Source: an uncultured bacterium (GTDB taxonomy: Bacteria; Pseudomonadota; Alphaproteobacteria; Sphingomonadales; Sphingomonadaceae). From it: a stretch of 64,000 bases of DNA. The notes below the pieces were generated by a model, which saw nothing but the letters and a program-made list of their open reading frames with translations, did not search any database and had not been told where the DNA came from. The number at the start of each line of letters is the position of its first letter. Position 1 is the stretch's first letter. The stretch is from assembly GCA_942636505.2 (NCBI GenBank), contig CALOGB020000126.1, positions 248,001 through 312,000 of the forward strand, given 5' to 3'. Shown piece after piece: positions 18,481-27,765 of this stretch. Both the position numbers and the translations under genes were made by a program.

Positions 18481-20375
18481 TTCAGGCGCAGCCGCACGCC
18501 GCCATAGGCCGCGCGGCCGTAATTGCCGTAGCCCGCGATCGTCTCGTACCGCGAGTCGGTCAGGTTATCGACGCGGCCATAGACCGCGAACCGTTCGCCG
18601 ATCGGCAGTTCCGCCCGCACGCCGGCCAGCGCATAGCCGTCGAGGCGCGTGGTGTTGGCGGCGTCGTCGAAGCTGTCGCCGACCATCGTCACGGTGCCGC
18701 CGACGGACAGTCCGAACGCGAACCGGTAATCGGCATCGACGCTCGCGGTCTGCTTGGGGCGACGTGCGAGAACATTGCCGAAATTATCCCCGATCGAGCG
18801 GTTCTCGGTATCGATATAGCTGTAGTTGGCGGTCAGCGTCAGCGCATCGACCGGGCGCAGCGCGAGCGTGAATTCGACACCATCGGCCTCGGCCCGCGCG
18901 ACGTTGTCGTAGACGCCGAACGGGCGGTTGGCGCAGATCGAATTGGCCATCGCCAGCTCGGCCGGGCTGCAATCGCGGAAATCGATCTGGTTGCGCGTGC
19001 GACGATTGAAGTAGGTCACCCCGATGCGGGCGCGGTTGTCGAGGAAGGCTTGCTCGACACCGACGTCGAAATTGCGTGCGGTCTCCGGATCGAGGTCGCG
19101 ATTCCCGTAGTCGGAGAAGAGCTGGTACAAGGTCGGCGCCTTGAAGCCTTCGCCGTAGCTCGCGCGGACGGTGGTGCCGGTGCGTAGTGCGAGCGCGGCG
19201 TTCGCCCCGAACGTCGTGTGGCTGCCGAAATCGTCGTGATCGTCGTTGCGGAGGCCGCCGGTGATCGTGAGGATGTCGAGCGGCTTGACGATCAGCTGGC
19301 CGTACACGCTGGTGATGCCGGTGTCCGCGAAGGTGAAGCCGTCGTTGAAGCGGCTGTTCTCGCGCTCGACGCCTGCGACGATTCGGACCTGGTCGAGCGG
19401 GCGGAAGTCGCCTTGGTATTCATACCGCTCGCTGCGGCCGCGACCGATGAACGTCACGTCCCCGCCGGGCTGCGAGTAATTGTCGCGGTTGATGTCGGCG
19501 ATCGTGAACGCCACGCGGTTGTTGAATCGGCCGTCCGCGAGGCTCGCATGCAGCCCCGCATAGCCGTACAACTCCTGCGTAGTGGAGTAAGCGGGGCTGT
19601 CTGCGACCACGAACGTATTCGGGTCGAAACCGTCGTCGATGTCGACGCGGCTGTCCGCGAAATAGCCGCGCAGGTCGAGGCCGATGCCCGGTGCGAACTC
19701 GACCCCGACCCGCCCGGTTGCGCCATATTGGCGATAGCCGTCGCGCTCGGTGCCGCTGGCTGCCGACGAGATGCCGTCGGTGCGCAAATATCCGCCGGTC
19801 AGCGATCCGGACACCGGACCCGACTTGCCCGACACGCCCGCGCTCGCGAACACGCTGTCGGCATAGCCATATTCGGCGTTGGCGCGTGCCTGGACGCCTT
19901 CGGTTGGCGCGGCGGTGATGATGTTAACGACGCCGCCGATCGCCTGGCTGCCCCACGGCACCGAGTTCGGGCCGCGCAGAATCTCGATCCGCTCGACCGA
20001 GCTCGACAGGAGGTTGCCGAAGTTGAAGCCACCGCCGGTCGACGACGGATCGTTGACGCGCACGCCGTCGATCACGACCAAGGTCTGGTCCGCCTCGGCG
20101 CCGCGGATGCGGACGCTGGTCAGCGCACCGACCGTGCCGTTGCGCGTGACGGTGACGCCGGGCGTGGTCGCGAGCAGGTCGGATACGGTTGTGGTCTGGC
20201 GGCGCTCGATCTCGGCGCGGTCGATCACGGTCACGGCCTGGCCGATCTCGCTCAGCGGTTGCGCGGCGCGGGTCGCGGTAACGACGATTTCGGGGGCGGC
20301 GGCGTCGGGAATGTCCTGCGCATAAGCCGGCGATGCGATCGCCGCGGCACTCAGGAGAAGGAAGAATTTCGTCAT
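18477..20375 (-). CDS. btuB: TonB-dependent cobalamin receptor BtuB
   Basis: 632 residues. The start ATG gives a clear signal peptide (KFFLLLSAAAIASPAYA), a TonB box-like EIVVTATR and a plug (VSDLLATTPGVTV; VRIRGAEADQTLVVIDGVRV; IEILRGPNSVPWGSQAIGGV). The barrel ends in YGGVRLRLK. Size and plug are typical of BtuB. A cobalamin riboswitch in the 5' leader supports the ligand directly. It is the first gene of a btuB-btuF-btuC-btuD transcript. In-frame sequence upstream of the ATG overlaps the riboswitch and is not coding. Confidence 0.92.
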   Translation of the reverse strand: MTKFFLLLSAAAIASPAYAQDIPDAAAPEIVVTATRAAQPLSEIGQAVTVIDRAEIERRQTTTVSDLLATTPGVTVTRNGTVGALTSVRIRGAEADQTLVVIDGVRVNDPSSTGGGFNFGNLLSSSVERIEILRGPNSVPWGSQAIGGVVNIITAAPTEGVQARANAEYGYADSVFASAGVSGKSGPVSGSLTGGYLRTDGISSAASGTERDGYRQYGATGRVGVEFAPGIGLDLRGYFADSRVDIDDGFDPNTFVVADSPAYSTTQELYGYAGLHASLADGRFNNRVAFTIADINRDNYSQPGGDVTFIGRGRSERYEYQGDFRPLDQVRIVAGVERENSRFNDGFTFADTGITSVYGQLIVKPLDILTITGGLRNDDHDDFGSHTTFGANAALALRTGTTVRASYGEGFKAPTLYQLFSDYGNRDLDPETARNFDVGVEQAFLDNRARIGVTYFNRRTRNQIDFRDCSPAELAMANSICANRPFGVYDNVARAEADGVEFTLALRPVDALTLTANYSYIDTENRSIGDNFGNVLARRPKQTASVDADYRFAFGLSVGGTVTMVGDSFDDAANTTRLDGYALAGVRAELPIGERFAVYGRVDNLTDSRYETIAGYGNYGRAAYGGVRLRLK

Positions 20376-20502
20376 CGGCTGCGTCCTAACCAGAACCGCC
20401 AGCGACCATTCGCCGGGCGGCCAGACGTCTCTCGCTCGAGGAAACCCGGCTGGACCGGAGCACTCGTCCGCGCCGGACACCCGCCCGCGCAGTGGATCGA
20501 CC

Positions 20503-20696
20503 GTGAGAGGCAGGTCTCCTGGCTTCCGGGTCGCCGCGCCCACCCCGCCTTCCCAGGTCGAAACCCAGTGGCATATCGGGGTGGCCGCTATCCGGTCACA
20601 GTTGCGGGTACAGCGCCGGTCTTGCGGATTTGGATCGTGACGACCGGCCCGCGCACCGACTTCCCTTTTGATCCCGTTGCCGGGAACCCTTCACGA
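20503..20696 (-). promoter_or_regulatory. Cobalamin (adenosylcobalamin) riboswitch
   Basis: Read on the minus strand, the leader has the class hallmarks in order: a GGGTTCCC block, GATCAAAAGGGAAGTCGGTG, CCCGCAACTGTGACCGG, GCCACTGGG, GAAGGCGGGGTGGG and finally GGAAGCCAGGAGACCTGCC, the conserved 3' segment. It ends about 127 bases before the btuB ATG. Binding of adenosylcobalamin normally lowers expression of the downstream uptake genes. Confidence 0.95.
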
Positions 20697-20795
20697 GTGC
20701 GGCATTAGTCGTGCGCCAGACACGGGTCAACGCGGCGCCTATTTATCCTCCCCGCCGGACGGAGTGGCGCTGAGTCAGCAGGCTCATGGTCCATC

Positions 20796-20905
20796 CCACC
20801 ACCCCGGCGAAGGCCGGGGCCCAATTGGGAGACGTCGATAACGGAGCGCGGTGGCTCGTTATTGCCACCTTTCCAATTGGGCCCCGGCCTTCGCCGGGGT
20901 GGTGG
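20796..20905. repeat. Family 1 dispersed palindrome, copy C
   Basis: Perfect 33-base arms (20796-20828 and 20873-20905) surround a loop resembling that of copy A read in reverse complement (GTGGCAAT and ACGGAGCGCGG are shared). It lies between the second TonB receptor and the riboswitch, where it could separate the two transcripts. Confidence 0.9.
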
Positions 20906-20933
20906 CTTTAATGAATGGCAGTGCTCGCCCAAA

Positions 20934-20990
20934 ATGTTCTCCCGCGAAGGCGGAAGGCCAGTCTAGGTCCCCGCCTTCGCGGGGAAACAT
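20934..20990. repeat. Family 2 dispersed palindrome, copy A
   Basis: Inverted arms built on CCCGCGAAGGCGG and CCGCCTTCGCGGGG, with the outer ATGTT/AACAT ends also complementary. It is placed just downstream of the TonB receptor stop. Related copies lie at 45540-45592 and 46657-46711. Nothing else was recognised between 20697 and 21020. Confidence 0.85.
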
Positions 20991-21020
20991 GCTGTCTTCG
21001 TTTCCCTGGCAGGGAGGATA

Positions 21021-23084
21021 TCACCGCCCCCCGTAGCGCAGCCCGACCCAGATCGTCCGCGGCGTAGCGCGCTCGACAATGTTCGCGCCGCTGATCCCTG
21101 CCTCGACGCGCTCGTTGAACAGGTTTTCCCCGCGCACCTCGGCCACCAGCGATCGCATGATCGGCAACGCCGCATACGCGTCCAGCGTCGTCGCCGGATC
21201 GAGCACCCGCGTGTTCTGGTCGTCGTCATACTGCTGCCCGATATGCCGCACGGTCAACGACAGGGCCGCCGCATCGCGCCGCCAGTCGACCGTTCCCGAC
21301 ACCTGATCGCGCGGGGTCTGCGCCGGACGCAAACCGTCCAGAGCAGCCGTGATCCCCGACCCCTCGACCTTCGAGTTCGTGTGTGACCAGGATGCCTGCA
21401 CGCCGATCGGACCCGGCCGATACGCGGCATCCAGTTCGAACCCGTGCGCGCGGATCGCGTCGAGGTTCTGGCGAACGCGGTAGGTGGCGACACCGGGCAA
21501 TATCTGCGGCGGGTTGGTCGTCGTGACGTTGGCGATCGCGTCCTTAAGCCGGTTGTAGAAATAGGTCGCGGCGATGCTCACCCCCGGCGCAGGCGTCAGC
21601 GTCACCCCGCCCTCGACTCCCGTCAGCCGTTCCGGCGCCAACAGCGCGTTCGCCGCGGTCGCATCGTTGCCGACACGGAACGGGCGATACAGTTCGTTGA
21701 GCGTCGGCAGTCGCCACCCGCGATACCCGGCCGCCCGCAGCGTGATCGCCTCGACGGGTTGATACGCGACACCCGCCCGCCCCGTCGTCTCGCTGCCGTC
21801 GCGGTCCGCATACCGGAGATTGGTCAACGCAGCACCGCCCGCCAGCGGCCGCTCTGACAGATAGCCACCGTCGATCGACCACCAGTCGACTCGGCCACCC
21901 AGGCTGAACGTGAAGTCGCCCGCGACAAGGCTCCCATCCGCGAACACACCCGTCGTCGTCGTGCTCCCGCCGGCCTCGCGCCGCCGCGTCGGCACGGTGT
22001 TGACGAACGTATAAAGCTCCTGCGTCTTCCCGCTGACATCGCGAACATCCGCGCCCAGACGCAACGTAATGCTCTCGCCCAGCGGCGGAGCGATCTCTAT
22101 CCGTCCGCCAAGCCCGGTCGCCGGCGTATTATACTGGTTCAGCGACTGGATCGCGGTCGTCCGCGCGGCATTGACGCTGTTGAAGCTGCTCGCGAACGCG
22201 CGCGTCTGCAGATACGCCAGTGCCGAATACCCCCAACGCCCGCGACCGATCAGCCGAACGCTCGCATCCGCCCCCTCGCTCTTGTTGTCGGTGAAGTCGC
22301 TCCCCCGGTCGCGCCGATCGGCGAACGCACTCGCATTCATCTGCAATTCGGTCTTCGCACCGATCCCGACCACGGTCCGCAGCGCGCCCGACACCTGCTC
22401 GTACGGCGCGGCGCGATCGACGATCCCCCGGCTCTCCTCGACGGTCGGCGTGAAGCCATCCCCTCGCGCATAGGCTCCGGACAGGGTAGCAAACCCCGAT
22501 CCGCGCACCAGTGCCGCAGAGCCTTGAGCATCAACGGAATCCCGGCTGCCATACGCGACACTGCCCTGGAAGGGCGCCGCCTGGTCCGGTGTCGCGCTCT
22601 CGAGCTCGACCGTCCCGGCCAGCGCGCCCGGCCCCTGATATCCGCTACCGCCGCCACGCGTGACGCGGATGCGCCCGAGTCGTCCCGTCGCATAGGCCGG
22701 AAACGCGACCCAGCCGCCGAACGGGTCCGCCTGCGGCACGCCGTCGAAGATCAGCAGCGCGCGACTGGAGGCATTCCCGCCGATCCCGCGCAACGAAATC
22801 CCCTGGCTGGTCGGGTTGGCGCTGCGCGAGTCCGACCGCCGAAACTGCTGGAGCCCGGCGACATCGGCCAGCACGCTCTCCAGCCGATTGCTAGCATTCG
22901 CCTGGATCCGATCGCGATCGATCGTGACGATGTCGTACGCACGATCACCGGGCGCATCGGCAAGCCCGCGCCCGGTGACGACGATGTCAGCCTGCTGGTC
23001 GGCAGGCGCGACAGTCGTCTGCGCGACCGCACCCCCGGACGAAATCAACACGGAGACGAGCGTAGAGAGCGAGATACGGATCAT
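21021..23084 (-). CDS. TonB-dependent receptor
   Basis: 687 residues with a signal peptide (IRISLSTLVSVLISSGGAVA), plug (DIVVTGRGLADAPG; LADVAGLQQFRRSDSRSANP; GISLRGIGGNASSRALLIFD; IRVTRGGGSGYQGPGALAG) and a barrel ending in ERATPRTIWVGLRYGGR. It is in the size range of BtuB, FepA and siderophore or thiamine receptors. It lies upstream of the btu riboswitch on the same strand but has no riboswitch of its own in the 48-base gap before it, so a corrinoid or metal-chelate ligand is only a guess. Two palindromes separate it from the btu operon. Confidence 0.88.
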   Translation of the reverse strand: MIRISLSTLVSVLISSGGAVAQTTVAPADQQADIVVTGRGLADAPGDRAYDIVTIDRDRIQANASNRLESVLADVAGLQQFRRSDSRSANPTSQGISLRGIGGNASSRALLIFDGVPQADPFGGWVAFPAYATGRLGRIRVTRGGGSGYQGPGALAGTVELESATPDQAAPFQGSVAYGSRDSVDAQGSAALVRGSGFATLSGAYARGDGFTPTVEESRGIVDRAAPYEQVSGALRTVVGIGAKTELQMNASAFADRRDRGSDFTDNKSEGADASVRLIGRGRWGYSALAYLQTRAFASSFNSVNAARTTAIQSLNQYNTPATGLGGRIEIAPPLGESITLRLGADVRDVSGKTQELYTFVNTVPTRRREAGGSTTTTGVFADGSLVAGDFTFSLGGRVDWWSIDGGYLSERPLAGGAALTNLRYADRDGSETTGRAGVAYQPVEAITLRAAGYRGWRLPTLNELYRPFRVGNDATAANALLAPERLTGVEGGVTLTPAPGVSIAATYFYNRLKDAIANVTTTNPPQILPGVATYRVRQNLDAIRAHGFELDAAYRPGPIGVQASWSHTNSKVEGSGITAALDGLRPAQTPRDQVSGTVDWRRDAAALSLTVRHIGQQYDDDQNTRVLDPATTLDAYAALPIMRSLVAEVRGENLFNERVEAGISGANIVERATPRTIWVGLRYGGR

Positions 23085-23132
23085 CGCCGCCGCATGGCAG
23101 CTTTTCCGTCCGCCCGGAATACACGTCCGACG

Positions 23133-23597
23133 TCAGGCCGCGCCCAGCTTTGCCGCGTTGCGCGCAATCGCCGCCGCCCCAGCCAGAACCGCCGCGTCCT
23201 CGACGAACCCCGTCGGCGTCTGGCCGTACTGCGACATCGCCGCCATCCGCGCACGCCAGCCGGGATAGGACGCGGCCACCGCCGTCAGTCCGCCGACCGC
23301 GGCGCCGATCCACCGCTGCCGCCGCGGGACGAGCGACGCGCCTGCGATCGCCGACGTGACGAACCGCGCGGCCAGACCGATCGCGACGATCCGGTCGGGC
23401 GCGGTCTTCTGCTTGTCCCCTGCCATCTCGCCGATCGCGAGCGCAAGCGCACCCGCCGCGACGACGGGGTGCGACAGCAGCTTCGGCGCACCATTGTCGG
23501 CAGGCAGTTCGTCACGAGCGGCAGCGATGGCGACCACGGCAAGCGGCGTCATCGCGCGCTGGCCACCGACGAGGCCCATCAGGAAGGATGCGAGCAT
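23133..23597 (-). CDS. DUF4126-family membrane protein
   Basis: 154 residues, strongly hydrophobic, with the DUF4126 features GLVGGQRAMTPLAVVAIA near the N-terminus and a Gly/Ala-rich series of helices. A GGAGATCACC ribosome binding region precedes the ATG. It ends 48 bases before the TonB receptor start on the same strand, so the two could share a transcript. The function of the family is unknown; location is presumably the inner membrane. Confidence 0.72.
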   Translation of the reverse strand: MLASFLMGLVGGQRAMTPLAVVAIAAARDELPADNGAPKLLSHPVVAAGALALAIGEMAGDKQKTAPDRIVAIGLAARFVTSAIAGASLVPRRQRWIGAAVGGLTAVAASYPGWRARMAAMSQYGQTPTGFVEDAAVLAGAAAIARNAAKLGAA

Positions 23598-23757
23598 GGT
23601 GATCTCCGGAAAAGCAGGTTCAAACGCATCAACGCGCGCGAGACCAGCCGGGGTCCGCCGTTGGAACTAACGGGTGATCTCCTTGATTCAGCACGGAAAC
23701 CCGTACGCATGTCGGTCGTTCATCGCGGTATCTCCCAAAGCTTCAGGACACAGATCG

Positions 23758-24519
23758 ATGAGATTCGATGGTAAGATCATAGTGGTCACCGGCGCCGCCT
23801 CGGGCATCGGCGAAGGCGCCGCGCGTCGTTTCGCCGCGGAGGGCGCGACGCTGGTACTCGGCGACAAGGACGCGGACGGCCTCGCGAAGGTCGCCGCCAG
23901 CCTCGACGGCACGACCGTCGAAACGCTCGAAACCGACGTGTCCGACATGGCCGCCTGCGAGGCGCTGGTGGCACACGCGATCGACACGTTCGGCCGCATC
24001 GACGTGCTCGTCAACGACGCCGGTGTCGACCATCTCGGCAAGCTCGACGAGGGCGACCTCTCCCAATTCACCAAGGTCATCGAAACCGACCTCTACGGCG
24101 TCGTCCACATGAGCCGCGCCGCGATCGACACGCTGCGCGCGAACAAGGGCTGCATCGTCAACGTCTCGTCGGTGTCGGGCCTCGGCGGCGACTGGAACCA
24201 CAGCTTCTACTGTGCGGCCAAGGGCGCGGTGACCAACTTCACCCGCGCGCTCGCGATGGACGAGGCGAAGCACGGCGTCCGTGTCAACGCGGTCAACCCG
24301 TCGCTGACCTACACCGCGCTGACCGCGGGCATGAAGGACCAGCCCGACCTTATCGCGAAGTTCGAGGAGCGCATCCCGATGGCGCGAGGCGCACAGCCTG
24401 AAGACATCGCCGGTGCGATCGCGTTTTTGGCTAGCGCCGACGCGCACTATATAACCGGGGTCAACCTGCCGGTCGACGGCGGCCTGTCCGCCTCGAACGG
24501 CCAACCACCGCTCTCCTGA
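23758..24519 (+). CDS. Short-chain dehydrogenase/reductase
   Basis: 253 residues of the classical SDR fold: NAD(P) motif [10 protein letters not shown] (about 12-21), Asp after strand 2 (LGDKDADG), suggesting NAD(H) preference, the NDAG motif, catalytic Ser in VSSVSG and the Tyr-x-x-x-Lys pair in FYCAAKGAV. The C-terminal [18 protein letters not shown] is typical. Substrate unknown. The ATG before [11 protein letters not shown] is chosen because it puts the Rossmann motif at the usual distance; an in-frame extension upstream is not conserved-looking. msrB follows 16 bases after the stop and may be cotranscribed. Confidence 0.88.
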   Translation: MRFDGKIIVVTGAASGIGEGAARRFAAEGATLVLGDKDADGLAKVAASLDGTTVETLETDVSDMAACEALVAHAIDTFGRIDVLVNDAGVDHLGKLDEGDLSQFTKVIETDLYGVVHMSRAAIDTLRANKGCIVNVSSVSGLGGDWNHSFYCAAKGAVTNFTRALAMDEAKHGVRVNAVNPSLTYTALTAGMKDQPDLIAKFEERIPMARGAQPEDIAGAIAFLASADAHYITGVNLPVDGGLSASNGQPPLS

Positions 24520-24535
24520 GCGCGAGAGGATCACC

Positions 24536-24985
24536 ATGACCGACTATAAGAAAACCGACGAGGCGATCGCCAAGCTCACCCCCGAGCAGTTCCACGTCAC
24601 GCAGCAGAGCGGCACCGAGCGGCCGGGCACCGGCGAGTATCTCAACACGCGCGAACCCGGTCTGTACGTCGACATCGTCTCGGGCGAGCCGCTGTTCGCA
24701 TCCGCCGACAAGTTCGATTCGCATTGCGGCTGGCCGAGCTTCACCAAGCCGATCACGCCCGAGCACGTCGCCGAACTCCACGATCGCAGCCACGGCATGG
24801 TTCGCACCGAGATCCGTTCGGCGGGTGCCGACAGTCACCTCGGCCACGTGTTCGAGGATGGCCCGCAGGACAAGGGCGGCCTGCGCTACTGCATCAACTC
24901 GGCATCGCTGCGGTTCGTCCCGCGCGCCGAAATGGAGGCCAACGGGTATGCCGCCTATCTGCCGCAGGTCGACGCGGCAGACTGA
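24536..24985 (+). CDS. msrB: Peptide methionine-(R)-sulfoxide reductase MsrB
   Basis: 149 residues with the whole SelR domain: [10 protein letters not shown] (Cys64), [21 protein letters not shown] and the catalytic Cys119 in [12 protein letters not shown]. Cys64 lies where resolving cysteines occur in some members. The two CxxC zinc motifs found in many MsrB are absent ([13 protein letters not shown] where the first would be), so this is a zinc-free form. It reduces methionine-R-sulfoxide in oxidised proteins using thioredoxin. The last 31 bases overlap the convergent membrane protein gene. Confidence 0.95.
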   Translation: MTDYKKTDEAIAKLTPEQFHVTQQSGTERPGTGEYLNTREPGLYVDIVSGEPLFASADKFDSHCGWPSFTKPITPEHVAELHDRSHGMVRTEIRSAGADSHLGHVFEDGPQDKGGLRYCINSASLRFVPRAEMEANGYAAYLPQVDAAD

Positions 24986-25506
24986 TGATAGCGCGTGATG
25001 GTGTGCCGTACGGGCGCACCATCACGGTTTACTGATACTCGATTTCGGCGCCGGGTCGCGAGCTTCGCGCCCAGCGCCGTGACCAGCCCGAACACCGCAT
25101 GGTTCACGCTGTGCATGCCGATCGTCTTCGCATCGGCCTGCCACTCCGGCGGCTTCACGCCGAGCAACGACCCCGTGATCCAGTGCATCGCCGCATAGAA
25201 CGCCGCGCCGAACACCAGGCCCGAGCCGATGACCGACGTCTCCTCGTCGACGGTCGCGGCGTATACCGCACCCGCCGCCGCAGACAGCAACAGGTGACCG
25301 CCCTGCGTGACCGCCTGCTCGCCTGACGACGGCAGGGCATCCGCGGCCGGCGTATCGATGCCCAGCTTCTCCGCGGTCTTGCGTTCGAGCGTGACGATCT
25401 CGGACGGTTCGCCGCTCTTGCGCTCGCCCGCCATCAGCAGGGCCGTGATGCCCAGCCCGGCCACCAGGCCACCTGCGACCGCGCCGGCCATACGTCGTGA
25501 ATCCAT
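24955..25506 (-). CDS. YagU/DUF1440-like membrane protein
   Basis: 183 residues with hydrophobic segments at about 6-24, 77-97, 104-124 and 145-160 ([40 protein letters not shown]). The conserved-looking [23 protein letters not shown] resembles the YagU family of inner-membrane proteins. The start is ATG 25506, with AGGAG seven bases upstream; a longer frame lacks a ribosome binding site. A charged loop lies between helices 1 and 2. Function unknown. It is convergent with msrB and overlaps it by 31 bases. Confidence 0.62.
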   Translation of the reverse strand: MDSRRMAGAVAGGLVAGLGITALLMAGERKSGEPSEIVTLERKTAEKLGIDTPAADALPSSGEQAVTQGGHLLLSAAAGAVYAATVDEETSVIGSGLVFGAAFYAAMHWITGSLLGVKPPEWQADAKTIGMHSVNHAVFGLVTALGAKLATRRRNRVSVNRDGAPVRHTITRYHQSAASTCGR

Positions 25507-25717
25507 CGTCGTGCTCCTGAAGTTCTGCGACCCACAGCGCGCGGATCGCAAATCGGCCCACCACGTCGCGCCGCCCGATCATCTTTGCGAATCATTGGCT
25601 TAGCCGCCGGAACAGCAGGCTCCCGAGACTGTTTCGATACCAGGACCCTTTCGCGTCGGCCCGCTCCGCCGTGAGCTTCCACCACGAGCCCGACGCCTCG
25701 ATCCGACGAGGACCATC

Positions 25718-27757
25718 ATGCCGATCCAGACCACCGACGATCTCGCAATCACCTATGCCGATACCGGGCTATGCGACGGCCAGCCGGTCCTGCTGATCCA
25801 CGGCTGGCCCGACGACGCATCGACCTGGGACGACGTCGTCCCCGCGCTCAATGCGGCCGGATTGCGGACCATCGTGCCGACCTTGCGCGGCTTCGGCGAA
25901 ACCCGGTTCGTCGGGAATGCACCGCGCACCGGCAACAGCGCGATCCTGGCTATGGACATGATCGCGCTGATGGACGGGCTCGGGATCGAGACGTTCATGA
26001 TCGCCGGGCATGACTGGGGCTCGAACACCGCGGAGGCGCTCGCGGTCGGCTGGCCCGACCGCGTCGAGCGGATGGCGATGCTCGCCACCCCGCCCCGTCT
26101 CGGTGGCATGCCGACGCCGCCGTTCGAGCAGGCGCAGCGCCAATGGTACCACTGGTTCATGGCCACCGCGCGCGGTGCGCAGGCCGTTCGCGACGACCAC
26201 AAGGGTTTCGCGCACATCCACTGGGTCAACTGGTCGCCCTCCGGCTGGTTCGACGAAGCGACCTTCGCCCGCGTCGCACGCTCGTTCGAGAACCCCGACT
26301 GGGCCGACGTCACGCTGCACAGCTACCGCGCGCGCTGGAACGAGGCCGAGCCCGATCCGCGCAGCCAGTGGCTCGAGGACAAGGTTAAGGCGACCAGGAC
26401 GCTCTCCTTGCCGACGATGTATTTCCAGGGCGCGGTCGACGGCGTGAACCCGCCATCGGCGAGCACCACGGTACCGGCCAAGTTCACCGGCCCGTTCGCG
26501 TTCGTCACGCTCAACGGCGTCGGCCATTTCATCCAGCGCGAAGCCCCCGACGCGGTCTCGCGCCATCTCATCCAGCTTTTCACCGGCAATCCTGCCGACC
26601 TGTCCGACACCACCGACCGGAGCCTTACAATGTCCAAGACCAAGCCCTTCCTCGCCGGCGCTGCCGCGATCGCCGTCGTCGCCGCCGCGGCGATCGGTGT
26701 CGCCAGCGCGCAGACCGCATCGCAGACCAGCGGCCGTCCGCTCACTCAGGTCGCGCAGTTCGATCACCAGGCGACCGGCGTCGCCGTCACCGCCGATGGC
26801 CGCCGCTTCGTCAACTTCCCCCGCTGGACCGACGACGCGCCGATCTCGGTCGCAGAAGTCATGAAGGACGGCTCGCTCAAGGCCTATCCGGACGCCAAGT
26901 GGAACAGCTGGCGCAACGCGAAGTCCGCGGAAATGCCGGTCGGCGACTATTTCGTCTGCGTGCAGTCGATCGTCCCCGACGGCCACGGCAACCTCTGGGT
27001 GCTCGATCCCGGCGCGCCCGGTAACGAGAAGATCCTCGAAGGCGCGCCAAAGCTGGTCAAGATCGACCTCGCCACCAACCGCGTGACCAAGGTCATCAAG
27101 GTGCCGCTCGACGTCGCGTTGCAGGGAACCTACCTCAACGACATCCGCTTCTCGCCCGACGGCAAGACCGGCTACATCACCGATTCCGGCACGCGTGGCG
27201 CGATCATCGTCATCGATCTCGAAACCGGCAAGGGCTTCCGCGCGCTCGACGGCCATGGCTCGACGCAGATCGACAAGACCGTGAAGGTGATGACCGACGG
27301 CAAGCCGCTCGTCCGCCCCGACGGTCGCCAGCCCGCCTTCGCCGCGGACGGCATCGCGATCTCCAACGACGGCAAGACGCTGTATTACCAGGCGCTTACC
27401 GGCAAGACGCTCTACTCGATCGACACCACGCTGCTGCGTAACGGCGTCAGCGACGCGACGCGGGCCGCGGGCGTGAAGACGGTCGCACAGACGCACGTCG
27501 CCGACGGCCTGTGGATGAGCAAGGCGGGCACGCTCTACCTGACGTCGCCGGTGAACAACGGCATCACCCGGCTGGTCGGCGATCATGTCGAGCCGGTGCT
27601 GACCGACGCCCGCCTGCGCTGGCCCGATACGTTCTCGGAAGGTCCGGACGGACGCATCTACGTCACCGCCAGCCACATCCAGGACACCAACTGGTTCAAG
27701 CCCGGTGCGCCCGCGTCGCTCAAGACCGAGCTGTTCTCGTTCGCACCCGCAAAGTGA
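25718..27757 (+). CDS. Epoxide-hydrolase-like domain fused in frame to a secreted beta-propeller protein
   Basis: A continuous frame of 679 residues joins two proteins that are usually separate. Residues 1-295 are an alpha/beta hydrolase of the epoxide hydrolase/dehalogenase type: oxyanion HGWP (29-32), nucleophile Asp99 in GHDWGS, cap region, and His270 in GVGHFIQ. Residue 305 is a Met starting a typical signal peptide (KPFLAGAAAIAVVAAAAIGV, then ASAQ), followed by a major-royal-jelly/SMP-30-like propeller (FPRWTDDAPISVAE, LNDIRFSPDGKTGYITDSG). GGAG lies 7 bases before that Met codon (26630), so the second half may be made as a separate 375-residue secreted protein. Either a real fusion or two genes that lost the intervening stop. 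Confidence 0.75.
   Translation: MPIQTTDDLAITYADTGLCDGQPVLLIHGWPDDASTWDDVVPALNAAGLRTIVPTLRGFGETRFVGNAPRTGNSAILAMDMIALMDGLGIETFMIAGHDWGSNTAEALAVGWPDRVERMAMLATPPRLGGMPTPPFEQAQRQWYHWFMATARGAQAVRDDHKGFAHIHWVNWSPSGWFDEATFARVARSFENPDWADVTLHSYRARWNEAEPDPRSQWLEDKVKATRTLSLPTMYFQGAVDGVNPPSASTTVPAKFTGPFAFVTLNGVGHFIQREAPDAVSRHLIQLFTGNPADLSDTTDRSLTMSKTKPFLAGAAAIAVVAAAAIGVASAQTASQTSGRPLTQVAQFDHQATGVAVTADGRRFVNFPRWTDDAPISVAEVMKDGSLKAYPDAKWNSWRNAKSAEMPVGDYFVCVQSIVPDGHGNLWVLDPGAPGNEKILEGAPKLVKIDLATNRVTKVIKVPLDVALQGTYLNDIRFSPDGKTGYITDSGTRGAIIVIDLETGKGFRALDGHGSTQIDKTVKVMTDGKPLVRPDGRQPAFAADGIAISNDGKTLYYQALTGKTLYSIDTTLLRNGVSDATRAAGVKTVAQTHVADGLWMSKAGTLYLTSPVNNGITRLVGDHVEPVLTDARLRWPDTFSEGPDGRIYVTASHIQDTNWFKPGAPASLKTELFSFAPAK
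26619..26632 (+). promoter_or_regulatory. Internal ribosome binding site and start codon
   Basis: GGAG (26619-26622) followed by 7 bases and ATG (26630), in frame inside the fused gene and directly before a Sec-type signal peptide. Its presence suggests independent translation of the beta-propeller part. Confidence 0.55.
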
Positions 27758-27765
27758 GGCCCGAC

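Noticed and set aside
16542..20375. Reading the ABC genes as haem or ferric siderophore uptake
   Set aside because: The protein families allow it, but the upstream cobalamin riboswitch and tight overlaps with btuB make cobalamin the better call.
25769..27676. 635-codon minus-strand frame opposite the hydrolase/propeller fusion
   Set aside because: Composition of a shadow frame (Val, Asp, Arg, Gly rich) and no recognisable domain; the sense frame has clear motifs.
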